Shown: positions 1 to 12,440, counted from the first letter of the stretch. The stretch: 64,000 bases of DNA from Apostichopus japonicus (GCF_037975245.1 NC_092580.1:7478501-7542500), one strand, 5' to 3'. Notes: generated by a model not told the origin, from the sequence alone. Made by a program: numbers and translations.

Positions 1-480
1 GTTTACTATAACCTGTGTGGTGATAGTGTGTAAATGTACCTGAGAAGTACATTACTATTAATGACAAAACCAGTTAAATGACAATTCAATAATTGTTTCA
101 AGCTGGAATTTTGTTACACTTCAGCACGAAATGACAAATTCACATATTACTTCCATAAATTACTGTGGATACATCCTTCGTGTTAGGTTGTAACAAATTT
201 ATCAAATAAAATTATGAAGAAAATATCTTGTTTAATTTTTAATTTAGTCTAGTCATTAAACTGGTAAAAACCTTAAAGATTATGGGTTTTGTATTAATTT
301 TTCTTCTTTTTCAAGTTACATTTTGGTTTCTGTCAAAAGGGAATATTAATAAACATTCGTATCTCTGTAATCTAACAATGTAAGATATATCTAATTAAAA
401 TGAAAATTAATGAAAATATAAGATAAGGTTCAGATAAGGGCAAGGGTGGATCTGAAAGGGAAAAAACTGTGTGAACAGTG

Positions 481-500
481 TACACACACACACACACACA
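481..500. repeat. (CA)n microsatellite
   Basis: Perfect alternating AC dinucleotides, about ten units, in otherwise featureless AT-rich sequence. Confidence 0.9.
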
Positions 501-2441
501 TACATATGGGATTGTACAGGTCTCAAGAAAAATGTTACAACTGAAAATTTAAGGCAAAAAAAGTAATAAATAAAGCACACATATATCAGCATGTAAGGAT
601 CTGAAAAAAAAATACTCTAAAAGATGAAAATGTAGCTATATAGTATATTTCCAGTCAACCAGAAGCCATTTCAATATTTATGCCAATTTTGAAATATTGA
701 TTTTCTCATGACATCTCAATCAATTTTTTTATTCTTCTTTTTGGCCATTCTGACTTCATCAAGACTTGACTGAATTTCTCCGTTCTTATATGTCCTTAAA
801 AGCTATCCATGGTAGTTACTGACATATCGTGGTGGAAATCAATACCAGTTTGAAGTAGTCAAATATAGTTTAGAAGATTGCTACCTATGTTTTTCATTCA
901 ACACCAGAAACACCCCATCCATAGTTTGGTACCGTCCATATTATTATTGCTTTCTTCAAAAGAAATTTTGAAATGACATGCATTATAGATTTTTAAATTT
1001 TTTCATCTTTCTCTCTTCTTGACTTTGGCAACAGATGGTGGATGCAATATTCATCATTATCATGAAAATTGATACCACTTTAATCGTTTCAAATGGAATT
1101 TAAATTACCCCAAAACTTTGAGCAAAACACCATGAATTAGATCAATATCATTTTGATATTATGTTATATAACTATGATATGGTTTAGTTAGCAGGTACGA
1201 GGCACATTGCAGATTTAAGAGTCACTCAGTGCCTTCCTACTCTTCTATCTCTCTTTTTGCATTTAGGGGGTGGGGGGTGGGGTCAAATTCCCTCGGCAAA
1301 ATGTACCGCATAAATATAATATGTACATGCATTGATGCTACCAGCAGATTAGGGTTCCATATCATTGCCTTACTTTCAGCACTTTAACCTTCCTTGGTGA
1401 GAACAAGTTAGCGTTTCAAAAAATGATTCATAAAGGCAATATTATTCAAATAACACGCTGAGCTCATTTGGTGATACATTGGTAATGATACAGCAGTCAC
1501 TAGACTTTATTTCAAGTTCATATCTGGTATTATCCATTTACAAAAAACCAGAAACACCATGTTTGAGTTAATCATTTTAAAGTCACACCCTTTTTGCTGT
1601 TCCTCAATTTTAACTGGTATGAACCATTTTCCCCCCTTTTTTTCTTCTGATGTAATGATCTAGCATAACTAAACATTAAACACATGTGTTTTTCATTTTC
1701 ATCTCAAGGGTTTAGTTTGTTAGAAAAATTGAGAACAAGCTCACTGTCCTAAATTTCAAAGCCAAACCAATACAAATCCAAATAATTTGAAGTAATTTTT
1801 GTAATTGTAATTTTTGTAATTTCCTCATTTTTTTTTTATTGTTTTCATCTATCAGTGGAGAATATTATGTGGATAATATTTTCATTTATTCTGATATGTT
1901 CACTATTTTATTTGCCCTTAGTATGATTCTCCTTGAAATCTGAATGCATCCTTTAACACTGTAGTTTAAAATGGGTAAATAATATAACGAAAGAAACACA
2001 ATACCTGCCTTTTTTCTTTTTGTGGTGACAAGTCCAAGAAATAAAATAATCATTTTTGGTTTCAAGCAAAATAATTTTTAATACCCCAAAAAATCCTTGC
2101 TTGCTTTGGTAAGTGACTGTGTAAATCTGTACCAGCATAATTCATTCAAGCACACAGTGTCTGTTTGTATTACAAGGAACAAACTCACTAAAAAATTTAA
2201 TAGTTTTATGCTTGAGAAAAGTTTCTAATGGATTCTGTAGTGGCCTTCTTTATTGGTTGGAAGAACACCCAGTAACCAGAAAACCGTAACAGCAATGCAA
2301 GACAGCAACATGGGTTTGTATAGTGTAATGGACTGTTAATGAGTTTAAGCCAGTTTGGTTTACCAGGTCTGCCTTTGATGATTAAGAGTTTTGTCTTTGT
2401 GTTGGAGAATCGTTCTGAAGACAGAGTACTCATCATTTTAT

Positions 2442-2500
2442 CATGTATGTACCACCATGTATGTACAACCATGTACAACCATGTATGTATCATGTATGTA
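2442..2500. repeat. Short CATGTATGTACAACC-type minisatellite
   Basis: Four to five imperfect units built on CATGTATGTA and CATGTACAACC follow each other without spacer. Confidence 0.7.
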
Positions 2501-4189
2501 AAACTGACGATACATAATCCCATACCAGCAATGACAGAACTCTTTTCATATTCTCAAACTTAGTCGGTTAGATTTACTTACAATCATTGACTATCTTGAC
2601 GATATTTTGGGGAGAAAAAGGCGTTTTAGGGTCCTGCAGGAATGTTTTTTGGAAGACAAATATTCAGTTTTAATGCATAGATCTATGGACAGATACAATG
2701 TAAGTGCACTACTGTGATTTCATAGGCTATTAACCAGTGCATCAGTCTATTATGATACCATGTGTCTTCTGCAAATTATATAAGTTTGAGCTTGGAATTA
2801 TTACAAGGAACAAAATAACAGACCCTCTATTATAATTTTACCTGCAAGGAATTGTTTATCTTAGAAAAAAGCTGGAAAGTTTACAAAGAGATGATGAGTA
2901 ACTTTACAAAATTTTCATTAATATTCATAAATTTATTATTAAAGTCAATACAATTCTGTAGTAGTGGAAATTGATAGGAATCAACTTTTATGATGCATCT
3001 ACAAGAGATTTGAAATTGTCTGAGTGAGTTGGATAATAAAGTCAAATATAAAGAGAAGAAATTTCTTTATAGTGAAATCTCTGAGACAGACTGTGTTGAA
3101 CTTCCACACTGATAATTAAGTCCTTCTTCTACAGTAAACCAACTGATAAATATAAGAGACATTTAAAAAAAATATATATATAATTCGGGTTGAAATTTTA
3201 AAATCTAGTCCAAATAAAGCATGGCAGCCCGGAATAAATTTAGCCCTTCATATTTGATACTATCACTTTCAATGTTGACACATGTTACCATGGCAACCAC
3301 ACAAATAGAGACAACTCTCTGATATTAACTGCCCCTTTGTAAAAGCTGAAGGTGTAAGATACAAAAGTCATACCAATCATAGTCCTTTATTCCTTGCATC
3401 TCGTCACTTAACTGCATCCACACATGTAGGTTCTACCTCCTCCTGGATCAATGCATTATTCATCTCGCCAGTCGGAGATTCGTTCTCCAGGCAACGGCAC
3501 AATAATCACGTTTGTTCAGCTCTCCTCTCTATTTTTTGTTGTTGTTGCACCGTTCCCACACAACAACATTACTACCACAACGTATCCCATTGAAGTAGTT
3601 AACCATGAATGGAATTACTAACACCCTACTACTATTACTACTACTACTAGCACAGACCTCCTGAAAAGGTCCCACTTGTGACCGGATTCAACCAAAGTAC
3701 CTCTTGGTCAATAATGTTCCATCATCCTGGACAATACATGCCAATGGTTGCATTTGAGATTATAGTATTCTCTTTCCACTCAATACTTATAGTTGTTTGA
3801 TGTCTTGAGCAACTAATGTACAAAGCCTATTGGTTTATAGCAACAAGGCAATTACACACGTCCAGTGCACCTACTACACTACGGTTAACAGTCTACTACC
3901 ACCCTCTCTATCTGTTTCTATCTTGTGCCACTCAAAAACCCCTGGTTTGTTGACTCTGAATAGGGATCAATAACTTCCTTAAAAGAGTGTTCATTCAAGG
4001 TGATAAATGGCTCCTTTCAAAAACTTTATAGGGGTAGCAGTATAGTCTTCATATGATTTTGCATTTAACTGTACACAGATAACCTGTGTTCAATCAAGTG
4101 TTAGTAAGTGTCAGTCATAACTAGTACCAAACGACACTAAGCAGCATAATAACTAATGCCAATGGCGAGAGAGGGGCAGGGGATAGAAA

Positions 4190-4475
4190 AGGGAAGGGAG
4201 TGTAGTTCAACCAACCAATATCCTATTCCTTTACCTACCCCTTACTCCCCTCCCCTTCCCCTTCTCCTTCACCCCTCTTGTCAATCGATTTTCAGTTTCA
4301 CTTGTAAAATGCCGGTTACAATTAACTTTCTGTGCACTAAGAGGTTGTTGCTCTCTGCCTTAATTTATACTTCTCTCTTTTGAGCGACAATGTATGTGTT
4401 GGAAGGGGAAGAGGGAAATGGGGAGAGGGAGAGGGCAGGGAGAGAGGGCAGGGAGAGAGAGGGCGGTCTGGAGGA
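4190..4475. repeat. Pyrimidine tract followed by purine tract
   Basis: A C/T-only stretch (about 4215-4282) is followed about 110 bases later by a G/A-rich stretch with repeated GGGAGAGAG and GGGCAG blocks (about 4398-4472). The two are roughly complementary in composition and could pair, but this is low-complexity sequence with no gene signal. Confidence 0.5.
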
Positions 4476-4771
4476 GAGTGTGGAGCATACTGAAAATTCT
4501 CAACAGAAGAAGAAAGATGATGGAATGGTGCATACTTGAGAACTTTTTCTTCTTGGGGAAGTCAAACCTGCTCTTGACATCCTTGGAGTCTAGCCAGTTT
4601 GCTTGAAAAGTTTTCACAGGTGACCATTCCTTGGAAACAATTAGTTGTTAGCAGGAAACAATTAATTGTTAGCTGGTGGCTGAAATCTGGATCTGAATAA
4701 AATGAGAGAATATTAAACCAAAGGGTAAAATAATATTAAAAATAAACTGACAGAAGGATGAATTAAACTAT

Positions 4772-4979
4772 GAACAAGGACTTTTTGAGATATATATATA
4801 TCGCCTACAGTGGAATTACCACCTTCCTTACCGGTTTCGAGCCTCTGGACATACAATCAGCATCCATAGCCTAGTGGTTAGGGTGTCCGCATATAAAGCG
4901 GGAGGCCCGGGTTCGAATCTCGGTGAAGGCTAAAAGTTTTTTCACTGTTCTGGATTTTACAACTCATTACTTTTTCAAT

Positions 4980-5014
<35 letters not shown>

Positions 5015-5038
5015 ATACGAACAAGGACTTTTTGAGAT
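4772..5038 (+). mobile_element. tRNA-derived (SINE-like) element with 20-bp target duplication
   Basis: GAACAAGGACTTTTTGAGAT occurs at 4772-4791 and again at 5019-5038, a perfect 20-bp direct repeat. Between the repeats lie (TA)n, a tRNA-like body (about 4866-4935) and a second (TA)n. The tRNA part shows an A-box-like TAGTGGTTAGGG, a CCGC/GCGG anticodon stem with a seven-base loop, and a B box GGTTCGAATCT inside a good T stem. The acceptor stem has mismatches, so this is a tRNA-derived insertion and not a working tRNA gene. A relative sits near 48011-48190. Long target duplications are typical of LINE-mobilised SINEs. Confidence 0.75.
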
Positions 5039-5190
5039 TCTCCATCCAGTAAGCCGGATCTCAGAAAACAGTTAAAAACTATCCTTTTTGAGAAATATCA
5101 CAGTTAGACCCTTTTTATGGGAGCGCATTTGAACATTGCCTTGTGCTCTGGATACCTGCGCTATACAAAAAAACAGTTATTATTATTATT
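5039..5190 (+). pseudogene. 3' tail of an L2/CR1-like non-LTR retrotransposon
   Basis: One frame near 5075-5115 reads RKQLKTILFEKYHS then stop, which resembles the last residues of L2/CR1-type ORF2. It is followed by a short 3' region ending GCGCTATACAAAAAAACAG and a (TTA)n tail. The full-length LINE at 6922-10750 ends the same way (GCGCTATATAAAT plus (AAT)n). Only the 3' end is present. Confidence 0.55.
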
Positions 5191-5285
5191 ATAATATATA
5201 TATTATAATATATATATTATAATATATATATATATTATAATATATATATATATTTATATATATATATATATATATATTATAATAT
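5191..5285. repeat. (TA)n array with ATTATAATAT interruptions
   Basis: About 95 bases of alternating TA with periodic TATTATAATAT interruptions, directly downstream of the LINE tail at 5039-5190. Confidence 0.85.
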
Positions 5286-6921
5286 GATCCATCACTATAC
5301 GATATTTTGAAAATCACATGCTTACCTTGGAATAATTACTGTTGGTGCACTGTGTCACTATTAAAAGATGCTCCAATATGAAATAATTTAAAATGAATAG
5401 CACAGTCAAACGATAACTCGAAGAAGGAAAAGCTAATATGACAATAGTTTTATAAGGGGAAGTAAAACCTCTAAATTTGGACTCGGCCATGTGGCAATAT
5501 TGACCTACGGTTACAATGTACACACAGTATACAATAAAACCCAAAGTGTGTAACATCATTGACAGAGAGTCCTAGAAGCATGCTGTGTGGGAAGTCTTTG
5601 AGAGTCATGAAAGAAAGAAAGAAAAAAATCCCCTTTAAAAGCAAATATTCGGCCAAACCTTTTACTGCATGCTCAATCCACATAATTGTGCTGACAAATG
5701 CGCACACAGTTCGTCAAGGGCGTCTTAAAATGTCACACAATTACAGGGAGCAATATACATTGGTTGTCCCCCAAAAATATTTTCCTTCATTTTCCCTCAC
5801 TTTGCCCTTCCACATATTTCACTAGCCATATTTGTCTGTCATTTCGTTGAATATTTGATACAGTATGACAGGGGCTTTGGGGTATTACTTTGCATTTTCT
5901 TATAATAACAAAAAAAGGAGAAAAAAGGAAAATTACAGAAAGCATACTGTGTATGTATATGCAGTAAGTCGTTCTGGTTTCTTCATGTGTGTGTGTGTGG
6001 GTGTTTGTAATTCTGTTTCATCAACAGAATTATATAATTTAGTAGAACAAATTAGTTGTGAACCAAAACATCAAACTAGTAAATTGAGACAATTTCTATC
6101 TGTAACCTAATTTCTCACAGGACTTTTCATATACAAGAATGATAATGAAAGGCAAGTTAACATTATATATCCGTGAAGTAGAGTTTGGATATCTCCCTTT
6201 AATGCTAGCAATTTGTATCATATAACAAAGTAACCTATGTGTTTCCAACATGTCATCAGAACCTATGTCTTTGTCTTTATGGCATGTCAGCAAAAAGCTA
6301 TGTGTTTAGGAAATTAGGCAAGTTTTACCAAACATTATTCAAAGTGGGGGTTGCCCCCCTTTTGAGGGTCGCCAAAATATTTTGGACAACAGGACATTTT
6401 CCGCAAGCTAATTTTAGACTGCAAATATTCGAGGGCCATCATGACTACCATCAGTTAAGGAGTCCAGGTCCGTCTCAGCACTTATAAAAGTCACCATATT
6501 CATAACCATTTAATAACAAAGTAATATCATTTTCAACTGATAAATGTGAGGAAGAGTTCCTACTAGGTGCATGTCACTTGCTCCTACGTCACTATATTCC
6601 ACTTGCAAATTGATTTTAACCTGCGGGAACAAATTTCTTGAACCACCAATAGTTTTACCTTAAATTTTATACAATGTTTATATGAAGATAAATGAAGCTG
6701 AGATCCTTCTGCTTTACAATTATAATCCAACTGGATTAATTTTGTCTATTATTCTGACCTAATTTAAGGTGTTATTCTTAAACATTTCATTTTCACCTAG
6801 TTTAATTTAATTTATTTATTTAATACTTTTTTCTTTTTTTCCCCTTGCACCCGTATATTTCCAATGAAGAAGAAGAGGTCTGCCATTTTTTTTTTTTTTT
6901 TGCTCCACGTAGAAGAACATA
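5286..6921. other. Non-coding gap upstream of the LINE
   Basis: No exon or domain is seen. A T-run (about 6887-6901) lies just upstream of the LINE ORF, whose 5' boundary I could not locate. There is a short (GT)n near 5986-5998. No ORF1 candidate is present in this stretch. Confidence 0.5.
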
Positions 6922-9900
6922 TTGTGTACGCAGCGCTATTTGATGGCAGCTCTACACATCTTACTCGTAAAGTTTCGTATTTTATCTACTAAGTTAGCAT
7001 TTTCTGTGTTATGTACTTTCATACTTGTTCGCATAACCATCCTGGAGTTTATTGGATTATTCAATTTTGGCAAGTTGTGGCTGGATTTTGGAATAATCTT
7101 GAATATTTCTATTGCCTTCCAAAGGATCATTGCAATTCTGCCTATGCACTTTACTTCCATGGCTTTTCGCATTGCATACTCTAGTAGCGTTCTCCGTTCT
7201 TTAAGGTACCTGGTAAAGGAATCTGTGACTACTCAGCCATGTAAAAGACCTTTTGTTGATACCTATCGTTTAAGGAGGCAACGAACAAGGAGAGGAACAA
7301 AAGCTGGTTGCAGGTTTAAAAGACCTATTCATTCTTTGGTCAATGTTAGATCTTGTCAACAGAAAACTGTTAGTAACATGATTGTGTCGAGGGGAGTGGA
7401 TTTTACCAATCTTGTTGATCTTTCTTTCTTACAAAGCGCTCCTTACAAAATCAATGATAATGATGACCGTTTCATTCAAACTTTGATACGTCCGAGATTT
7501 TATCGCCACACACAAACTAGTAAAACTGAAACTAGCATTAATCTTGTTGTAATCAATTGCAAAGATGAATCTAAGGGCCCTGGTCCTCAACCATTATCTG
7601 TTTGTTTGATTAATGTTCGATCAGTTAAAAACAAAGCTGTGTCAGTTGCCGATTATGTTTCCTCAGAGAAAATTGATGTCCTTGCAATTACTGAGACATG
7701 GCTAAGGGAACCAACAGACAACCATACATTACGCAATCTTGTTCCTAATGGTTATGATTTTAAGCATATACCTCGTCAAGCTAACAGGCCTGGTGGAGGT
7801 GTTGGCATTCTATACAATTCCTGTTTAACTGTGGAAGTGATAAGCTCAAATCGAAATAGCGGTTTCACTCATTTTGAACATATGAACTGCAGGGTCAGTA
7901 ACAAGAATTCTCAATTTATTATGTGCGTCGTTTACAGACCCCCACCCTCTACCAAAAACGGACTCAAAAATACAGTATTTTTTGATGAATGGTCGCAATT
8001 TTTGGAGAGTCTTGCCTCGTCCATTGATAAGGTTGTTATTGTTGGCGATGTTAATTTTCATCTCGATAAAGAAAATGATCTTAGTACCAAGCGGTTCTGC
8101 AATTTGCTTGATGCTTACAGTTTTGTGCAAAACGTTACTGGACCCACCCAACGTGCGGGCCACACACTAGACACTGTTATAACCAACGAGTCCGCATCGA
8201 GTGGTTTTCTTTCTGGATCTCCGATAATCACCGATCCTAATCTTGGTGATGCCAATGGAAACTTAACCTGCGACCACTATGCTGTGCGTTTCAACCTTGA
8301 TATGTGTAAACCAAAGCATCCACGGAAATGTATAACGTACCGAAGGTATCGCTCTATACAAATTTCAGACTTAGTGGATGACATAAGGAATAATGCCGAG
8401 CTAATGGTTACGAATCGTTCATTATGTGATTTGGTTGACATTTACAATAGCCAGTTGACACGCCTAATGGATATTCATGCACCAATAATCACGAAGTATA
8501 TCACATTGCGTCCTAATGCACCTTGGTATTCTGATAGATTGAGAGATGCGAAACATAAGCGCCGTAAAGCTGAAAGAGTCTGGAGAAAATCAAAACTTAC
8601 TGTTCATTTTCTGATTTACAAACAATCGTGCCGCGATGTAAATAAATTACTTGTCAAAGAAAAACAAAACTATTACTCAACTAAGATTACTGAATGTGGT
8701 AACGACATGAAGCAACTCTTTCAATTGACTCGCCACATTATGGGAGAAAATAGTAGCTTAACCTTGCCCGATCACACCTCGGCCGAGAATCTCGCAAATC
8801 AATTCAATGACTTTTTCATAGATAAAGTTGCTTCCATTCACCAACGTTTCGATAATAACGTCAGTTGGACGGACATAATGGAAGCCGATGTTACCTTTAA
8901 TGGAGAATGCCTTTCACAATTTGAACCCACCAATGAGACTGAGATACGGGAATTAATTCTTCGTGTACCAAATAAATCGTGTTCAATGGATCCTTTGCCA
9001 ACATGGATATTGAAGAGGTGTGTTGATGTTTTGCTCCCAATTATTACAGCCATTGTTAATAAATCCCTAGCCGAGTCTCTTGTTCCGCCATCATTCAAAC
9101 AGTCGTGTGTAACTCCACTCCTGAAAAAAACTGGACTGAACAAAGACTCTCTTTTAAATTACCGACCTGTTTCGCAATTACCATTTGTGTCGAAACTAGT
9201 TGAAAGAGTAGTTGCAAACAGATTAAGTCACCACCTAGCTGTAAATGCACTGCACGATACCTATCAGTCTGCCTACAGGCAACACCACTCAACGGAGTCC
9301 GCTCTTTTGAAGGTGCACAACGACATAGCAGTTTCACTTGATTCGAAGTTTAATGTGGCTCTTATCTTACTTGACTTGTCCGCTGCTTTCGATGTCATCG
9401 ACCACCAAATTTTGTTTCAACGTCTGGAAAAAACTTTTGGGGTTACACTAAATGCATTAAGCTGGTTTAAATCTTATATGACAGGAAGAAAGCAATGGGT
9501 CAAAATTGGCCAGACTTCGTCGACAGCTGTACAACTTAGCACTGGCGTCCCACAAGGCTCAGTACTTGGCCCCATCATTTATTGTATGTTCACCAAACCA
9601 CTGTGTGAAATCATAAAGCGTCACCAAGTCAACTACCACTGCTACGCCGATGATACGCAACTCTACTTACAGTTCGATCCCAAAATGACATGGACAGAAA
9701 TACAAGAAAAGTTGCAGGAATGTGTAAACAATGTTGGGATGTGGTTGAGGAGAAACAAACTTATGTTAAATGATGTTAAAACGGAACTTATTATTTTTTC
9801 ACCTAAAACCCAATTGAAAGATGATGTAACTCCGCACATTACAGTTGGGACCAATACCATTTATCCTGCATCTATTGTTAAGAATTTAGGAGTTTACTTT

Positions 9901-10497
9901 GACTCTCATCTTACCATGGAGACCCAAGTTAATCATATTATCAAGTCTTGCTATTTCCATATTCGTAATATAGGTAGAATAAGAGATTTCATTACAACTG
10001 ATGCATGTAAAATACTGGTGCAATCCCTCGTTACCTCTCGCCTCGATTATTGCAATTCTTTACTTTTTGGTATTTCACAGTCTCTAACAAACCGCCTACA
10101 ACGCACACAAAATTGTGCAGCTCGCCTTATATCTAGAACTCCTCGTCGCAACCATATATCTCCTGTACTGTATGAACTACATTGGTTACCTGTACGTTTT
10201 AGATCAAAATTTAAGATTCTTTTACTTACCTTTAAGGCTCTTAATCACTTGACCCCTAGTTACATCACCAATGAGACCATACCATATATTCCGCCTAGAT
10301 CCTTACGCTCAATGAATAAAAATTTACTTAGTGTGCCTTCTACCCGATCATCAACATATGAATTTAAACGTTTTGATTATACTGCTGCCACATTATGGAA
10401 TAACTTACCCCAGGACATATGCAATATTAATATAGACTTAACGCAGTTCAAGAAATTACTTAAAACACTGTTTTTCAGAGCTGCCAACACAGATTAA
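6922..10497 (+). CDS. LINE ORF2: AP-like endonuclease plus reverse transcriptase (L2/CR1-like)
   Basis: An uninterrupted 1,191-codon ORF encodes the replication protein of a non-LTR retrotransposon. Residues 1-220 are a basic, unassigned leader. Residues 225-460 form an endonuclease/exonuclease/phosphatase domain with N231 (NVRS), E258 (ITETW), D376 and N378 (GDVN), D417 (HTLDTVI) and D451-H452 (CDH). Residues 690-1000 are the reverse transcriptase: motif A LDLSAAFD with D818, PQGS at 877-880 and YADD at 908-911. The C-terminal part carries LHWLPV (about 1086-1091), typical of the L2/CR1 group of the Jockey superfamily. All catalytic residues are present and there is no stop or frameshift, so this copy is young. 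The first ATG is assumed as start; no ORF1 is visible, so the element may be 5'-truncated. Confidence 0.92.
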   Translation: MCTQRYLMAALHILLVKFRILSTKLAFSVLCTFILVRITILEFIGLFNFGKLWLDFGIILNISIAFQRIIAILPMHFTSMAFRIAYSSSVLRSLRYLVKESVTTQPCKRPFVDTYRLRRQRTRRGTKAGCRFKRPIHSLVNVRSCQQKTVSNMIVSRGVDFTNLVDLSFLQSAPYKINDNDDRFIQTLIRPRFYRHTQTSKTETSINLVVINCKDESKGPGPQPLSVCLINVRSVKNKAVSVADYVSSEKIDVLAITETWLREPTDNHTLRNLVPNGYDFKHIPRQANRPGGGVGILYNSCLTVEVISSNRNSGFTHFEHMNCRVSNKNSQFIMCVVYRPPPSTKNGLKNTVFFDEWSQFLESLASSIDKVVIVGDVNFHLDKENDLSTKRFCNLLDAYSFVQNVTGPTQRAGHTLDTVITNESASSGFLSGSPIITDPNLGDANGNLTCDHYAVRFNLDMCKPKHPRKCITYRRYRSIQISDLVDDIRNNAELMVTNRSLCDLVDIYNSQLTRLMDIHAPIITKYITLRPNAPWYSDRLRDAKHKRRKAERVWRKSKLTVHFLIYKQSCRDVNKLLVKEKQNYYSTKITECGNDMKQLFQLTRHIMGENSSLTLPDHTSAENLANQFNDFFIDKVASIHQRFDNNVSWTDIMEADVTFNGECLSQFEPTNETEIRELILRVPNKSCSMDPLPTWILKRCVDVLLPIITAIVNKSLAESLVPPSFKQSCVTPLLKKTGLNKDSLLNYRPVSQLPFVSKLVERVVANRLSHHLAVNALHDTYQSAYRQHHSTESALLKVHNDIAVSLDSKFNVALILLDLSAAFDVIDHQILFQRLEKTFGVTLNALSWFKSYMTGRKQWVKIGQTSSTAVQLSTGVPQGSVLGPIIYCMFTKPLCEIIKRHQVNYHCYADDTQLYLQFDPKMTWTEIQEKLQECVNNVGMWLRRNKLMLNDVKTELIIFSPKTQLKDDVTPHITVGTNTIYPASIVKNLGVYFDSHLTMETQVNHIIKSCYFHIRNIGRIRDFITTDACKILVQSLVTSRLDYCNSLLFGISQSLTNRLQRTQNCAARLISRTPRRNHISPVLYELHWLPVRFRSKFKILLLTFKALNHLTPSYITNETIPYIPPRSLRSMNKNLLSVPSTRSSTYEFKRFDYTAATLWNNLPQDICNINIDLTQFKKLLKTLFFRAANTD

Positions 10498-10750
10498 TGT
10501 ACTTATTTTATACTTGCTGTACATACTTAATTTAGGTGTTTTTATTGTATTTTAGTCATAATTTTTCTATTTATTTTTCTATTTATGTTTTAATATTTCT
10601 ATTTTTCTATACAATCTTAACTTTTACATCCTTTTTAACTTTTTGTACTTTTAACGATTTTTTTATCTTTTGCTGTAAAGCGCTTTAGAGCAATTTTTTA
10701 ATTGAATAAGGCGCTATATAAATCTCGTGTAATAATAATAATAATAATAT
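10498..10750 (+). mobile_element. 3' UTR and (AAT)n tail of the LINE
   Basis: After the ORF2 stop comes an AT-rich 3' region ending in GGCGCTATATAAAT and a (TAA)n repeat at about 10730-10750. This is the usual terminal structure of L2/CR1-like elements and marks the 3' boundary of the insertion. Confidence 0.75.
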
Positions 10751-11955
10751 TGAAAATCTGCACACTACAGTATATATCATAGTCTCCATATCCAGGGAAA
10801 GTCATCCCTTATGCTGGGAAAAACTTTTATTGATGTAAAATATTGATTTTTTTTCCACACAAAAGGCCGACATGTGTGACCAATCAGGTTCGAGCGTCCT
10901 ATTGTTAGCATTCTCGTCTTCCGTGAAGATGAAAGGACTACAAAAAAAATGGGGAAACAATAGAGGACTGTTTTTCGATTCACTTGTCTATTGATTTTCA
11001 ACCAGACCTGGATGTTCTACTCTGAAGCAAGTATAGAAATAAACAGATAAAAAAAAAAATTGATGAAATTTTTTTTCCCTCTTCTTATTTTTTGGACGAA
11101 AGGAAAATTTTTTGGTGTAGTGGTTTCTTGTCTAATTTTTGCCTTAGTTTTTCATCTTCTTCTTCTTTTTATTAGTTAGTTCCAAACAGGATACCATATT
11201 CTTTTCATAATAATCGTTTGAAAAGTGACTCAATATGGATCAATATTTGTTTATTACTTTGGGTTATTATTGCACATGAAAAGGGTTCCTTGATAGAAGA
11301 AGGAAAAGTATTCAACAAATGCTAAAAGCAAAGAGAGAGAGAGAGAGAGAGAGGAAGTAGATACAAGGGAAAGTTCCTGAAACTGTCAAATTATGCATCC
11401 ATCCAAAATATGAATAAGGTGAATAAAAAAGTTATTGATGTAAAGTCCAAAATGACGACAACTTAGTAATAAATTAAAAGTGAAAATAATATCATACCAA
11501 GAGGTATATTGGGCGGCAGGTTAAGGATGTTGTGCTACCTCGATACTTACATCAATATTGTTCCAAGACTTGTGGGGCAACTGGTGGAATTGCTCTGTAC
11601 TCTGGTCTAGAAATGAGAGAAAAAGCAATTGATGATAATTAATGATAGTAGAAAAGGGGAAGAAACAAAATTGGAAGGAATTCAACAACCCGAACCGGAA
11701 TATTTTACTACATTATCGACTATCGAGATGTCACAAATATTATTTTTGCTGTATTGTTCTTTTCGCTGTTCTTTTTTTTCTCTATATATTTTTTTCGTAA
11801 TTTATTGCGAGGATGTACATTGACATAATTTCTGTTAGAGCAATATTAAAATATGAAGAAAGAAAACGAAAATGATTAAGAGAAAAAGAATATCAAGAAT
11901 TACTAAATAAAGAGAATTACTTGATAGGTAAAATTTCTAGGGAAATCATTTCTCT
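10751..11955. other. Non-coding gap
   Basis: AT-rich sequence with a (GA)n run at about 11333-11353. No gene signal was found. Confidence 0.55.
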
Positions 11956-11959
11956 TTGA

Positions 11960-12440
11960 TATTTTTTATTTTGACTTGATTTAATTTATTTCACACCAAC
12001 ATACAATTAGACAAGAACAAGACACATGGTGTAGAGATAACACAGAAAAGGTCTGTCCAGCAGACTTATTTACAATGCGGTCGCTGTACATACAAAACAT
12101 TAAATAAAGAGAAAACAGCCAAAAACCAGAAATCCTAAAACAAGCAAGACACTAAATTTGGCTCATAGGACATGTATAAAATACTCAGACTTGTCAGCAA
12201 TCAGTATGTCCAGTTTTATAAAGATTTCAAGACTACTGATGCTTTGAAGCTCCATAGGAAAAGAATTGCACAGCTTCCTGGCAGTTTAAAGAAAAGTAGA
12301 CTGCATGCATAACTAGATTTATATCAAATGAGTTGTATCAGAGTGTTCACTTCTAACTCTATAACTATGCAACGACCTAAACATTCTTTGGGTTTGCTGT
12401 GTTTTGTTTGAGGGTGTGTTTTCAATCTTTAGGTTCGTGG
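11960..12440 (-). pseudogene. Decayed 3' end of a non-LTR reverse transcriptase
   Basis: On the minus strand, two overlapping frames read YNSFDINLV...VYFSL and then ARKLCNSFPMELQSISSLEIF. This is the pattern ARKLWNSLP-x-ELR-x-I-x-SL-x-x-F that ends many LINE ORF2 proteins. A frameshift separates the blocks and stops interrupt the rest. The 3' end lies near 11990, with AATAAATTAAATC on the minus strand. Family assignment beyond non-LTR is not possible. Confidence 0.55.

Larger units (their letters stand above)
1..4771. other. Non-coding AT-rich gap
   Basis: I see no coding exon here. Short ORFs on both strands show no domain-like sequence. The stretch contains a (CA)10 run near 481-500, a short ATGTATGTACAACC-type tandem at 2442-2500, and a pyrimidine tract (about 4210-4280) followed by a purine tract (about 4398-4470). 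Nothing else is recognisable. Confidence 0.6.

Noticed and set aside
4866-4935. tRNA gene candidate (A and B boxes, anticodon stem)
   Set aside because: The acceptor stem has mismatches, it lies inside an insertion with a 20-bp target duplication, and a related damaged copy exists at 48 kb. A tRNA-derived SINE explains it better.
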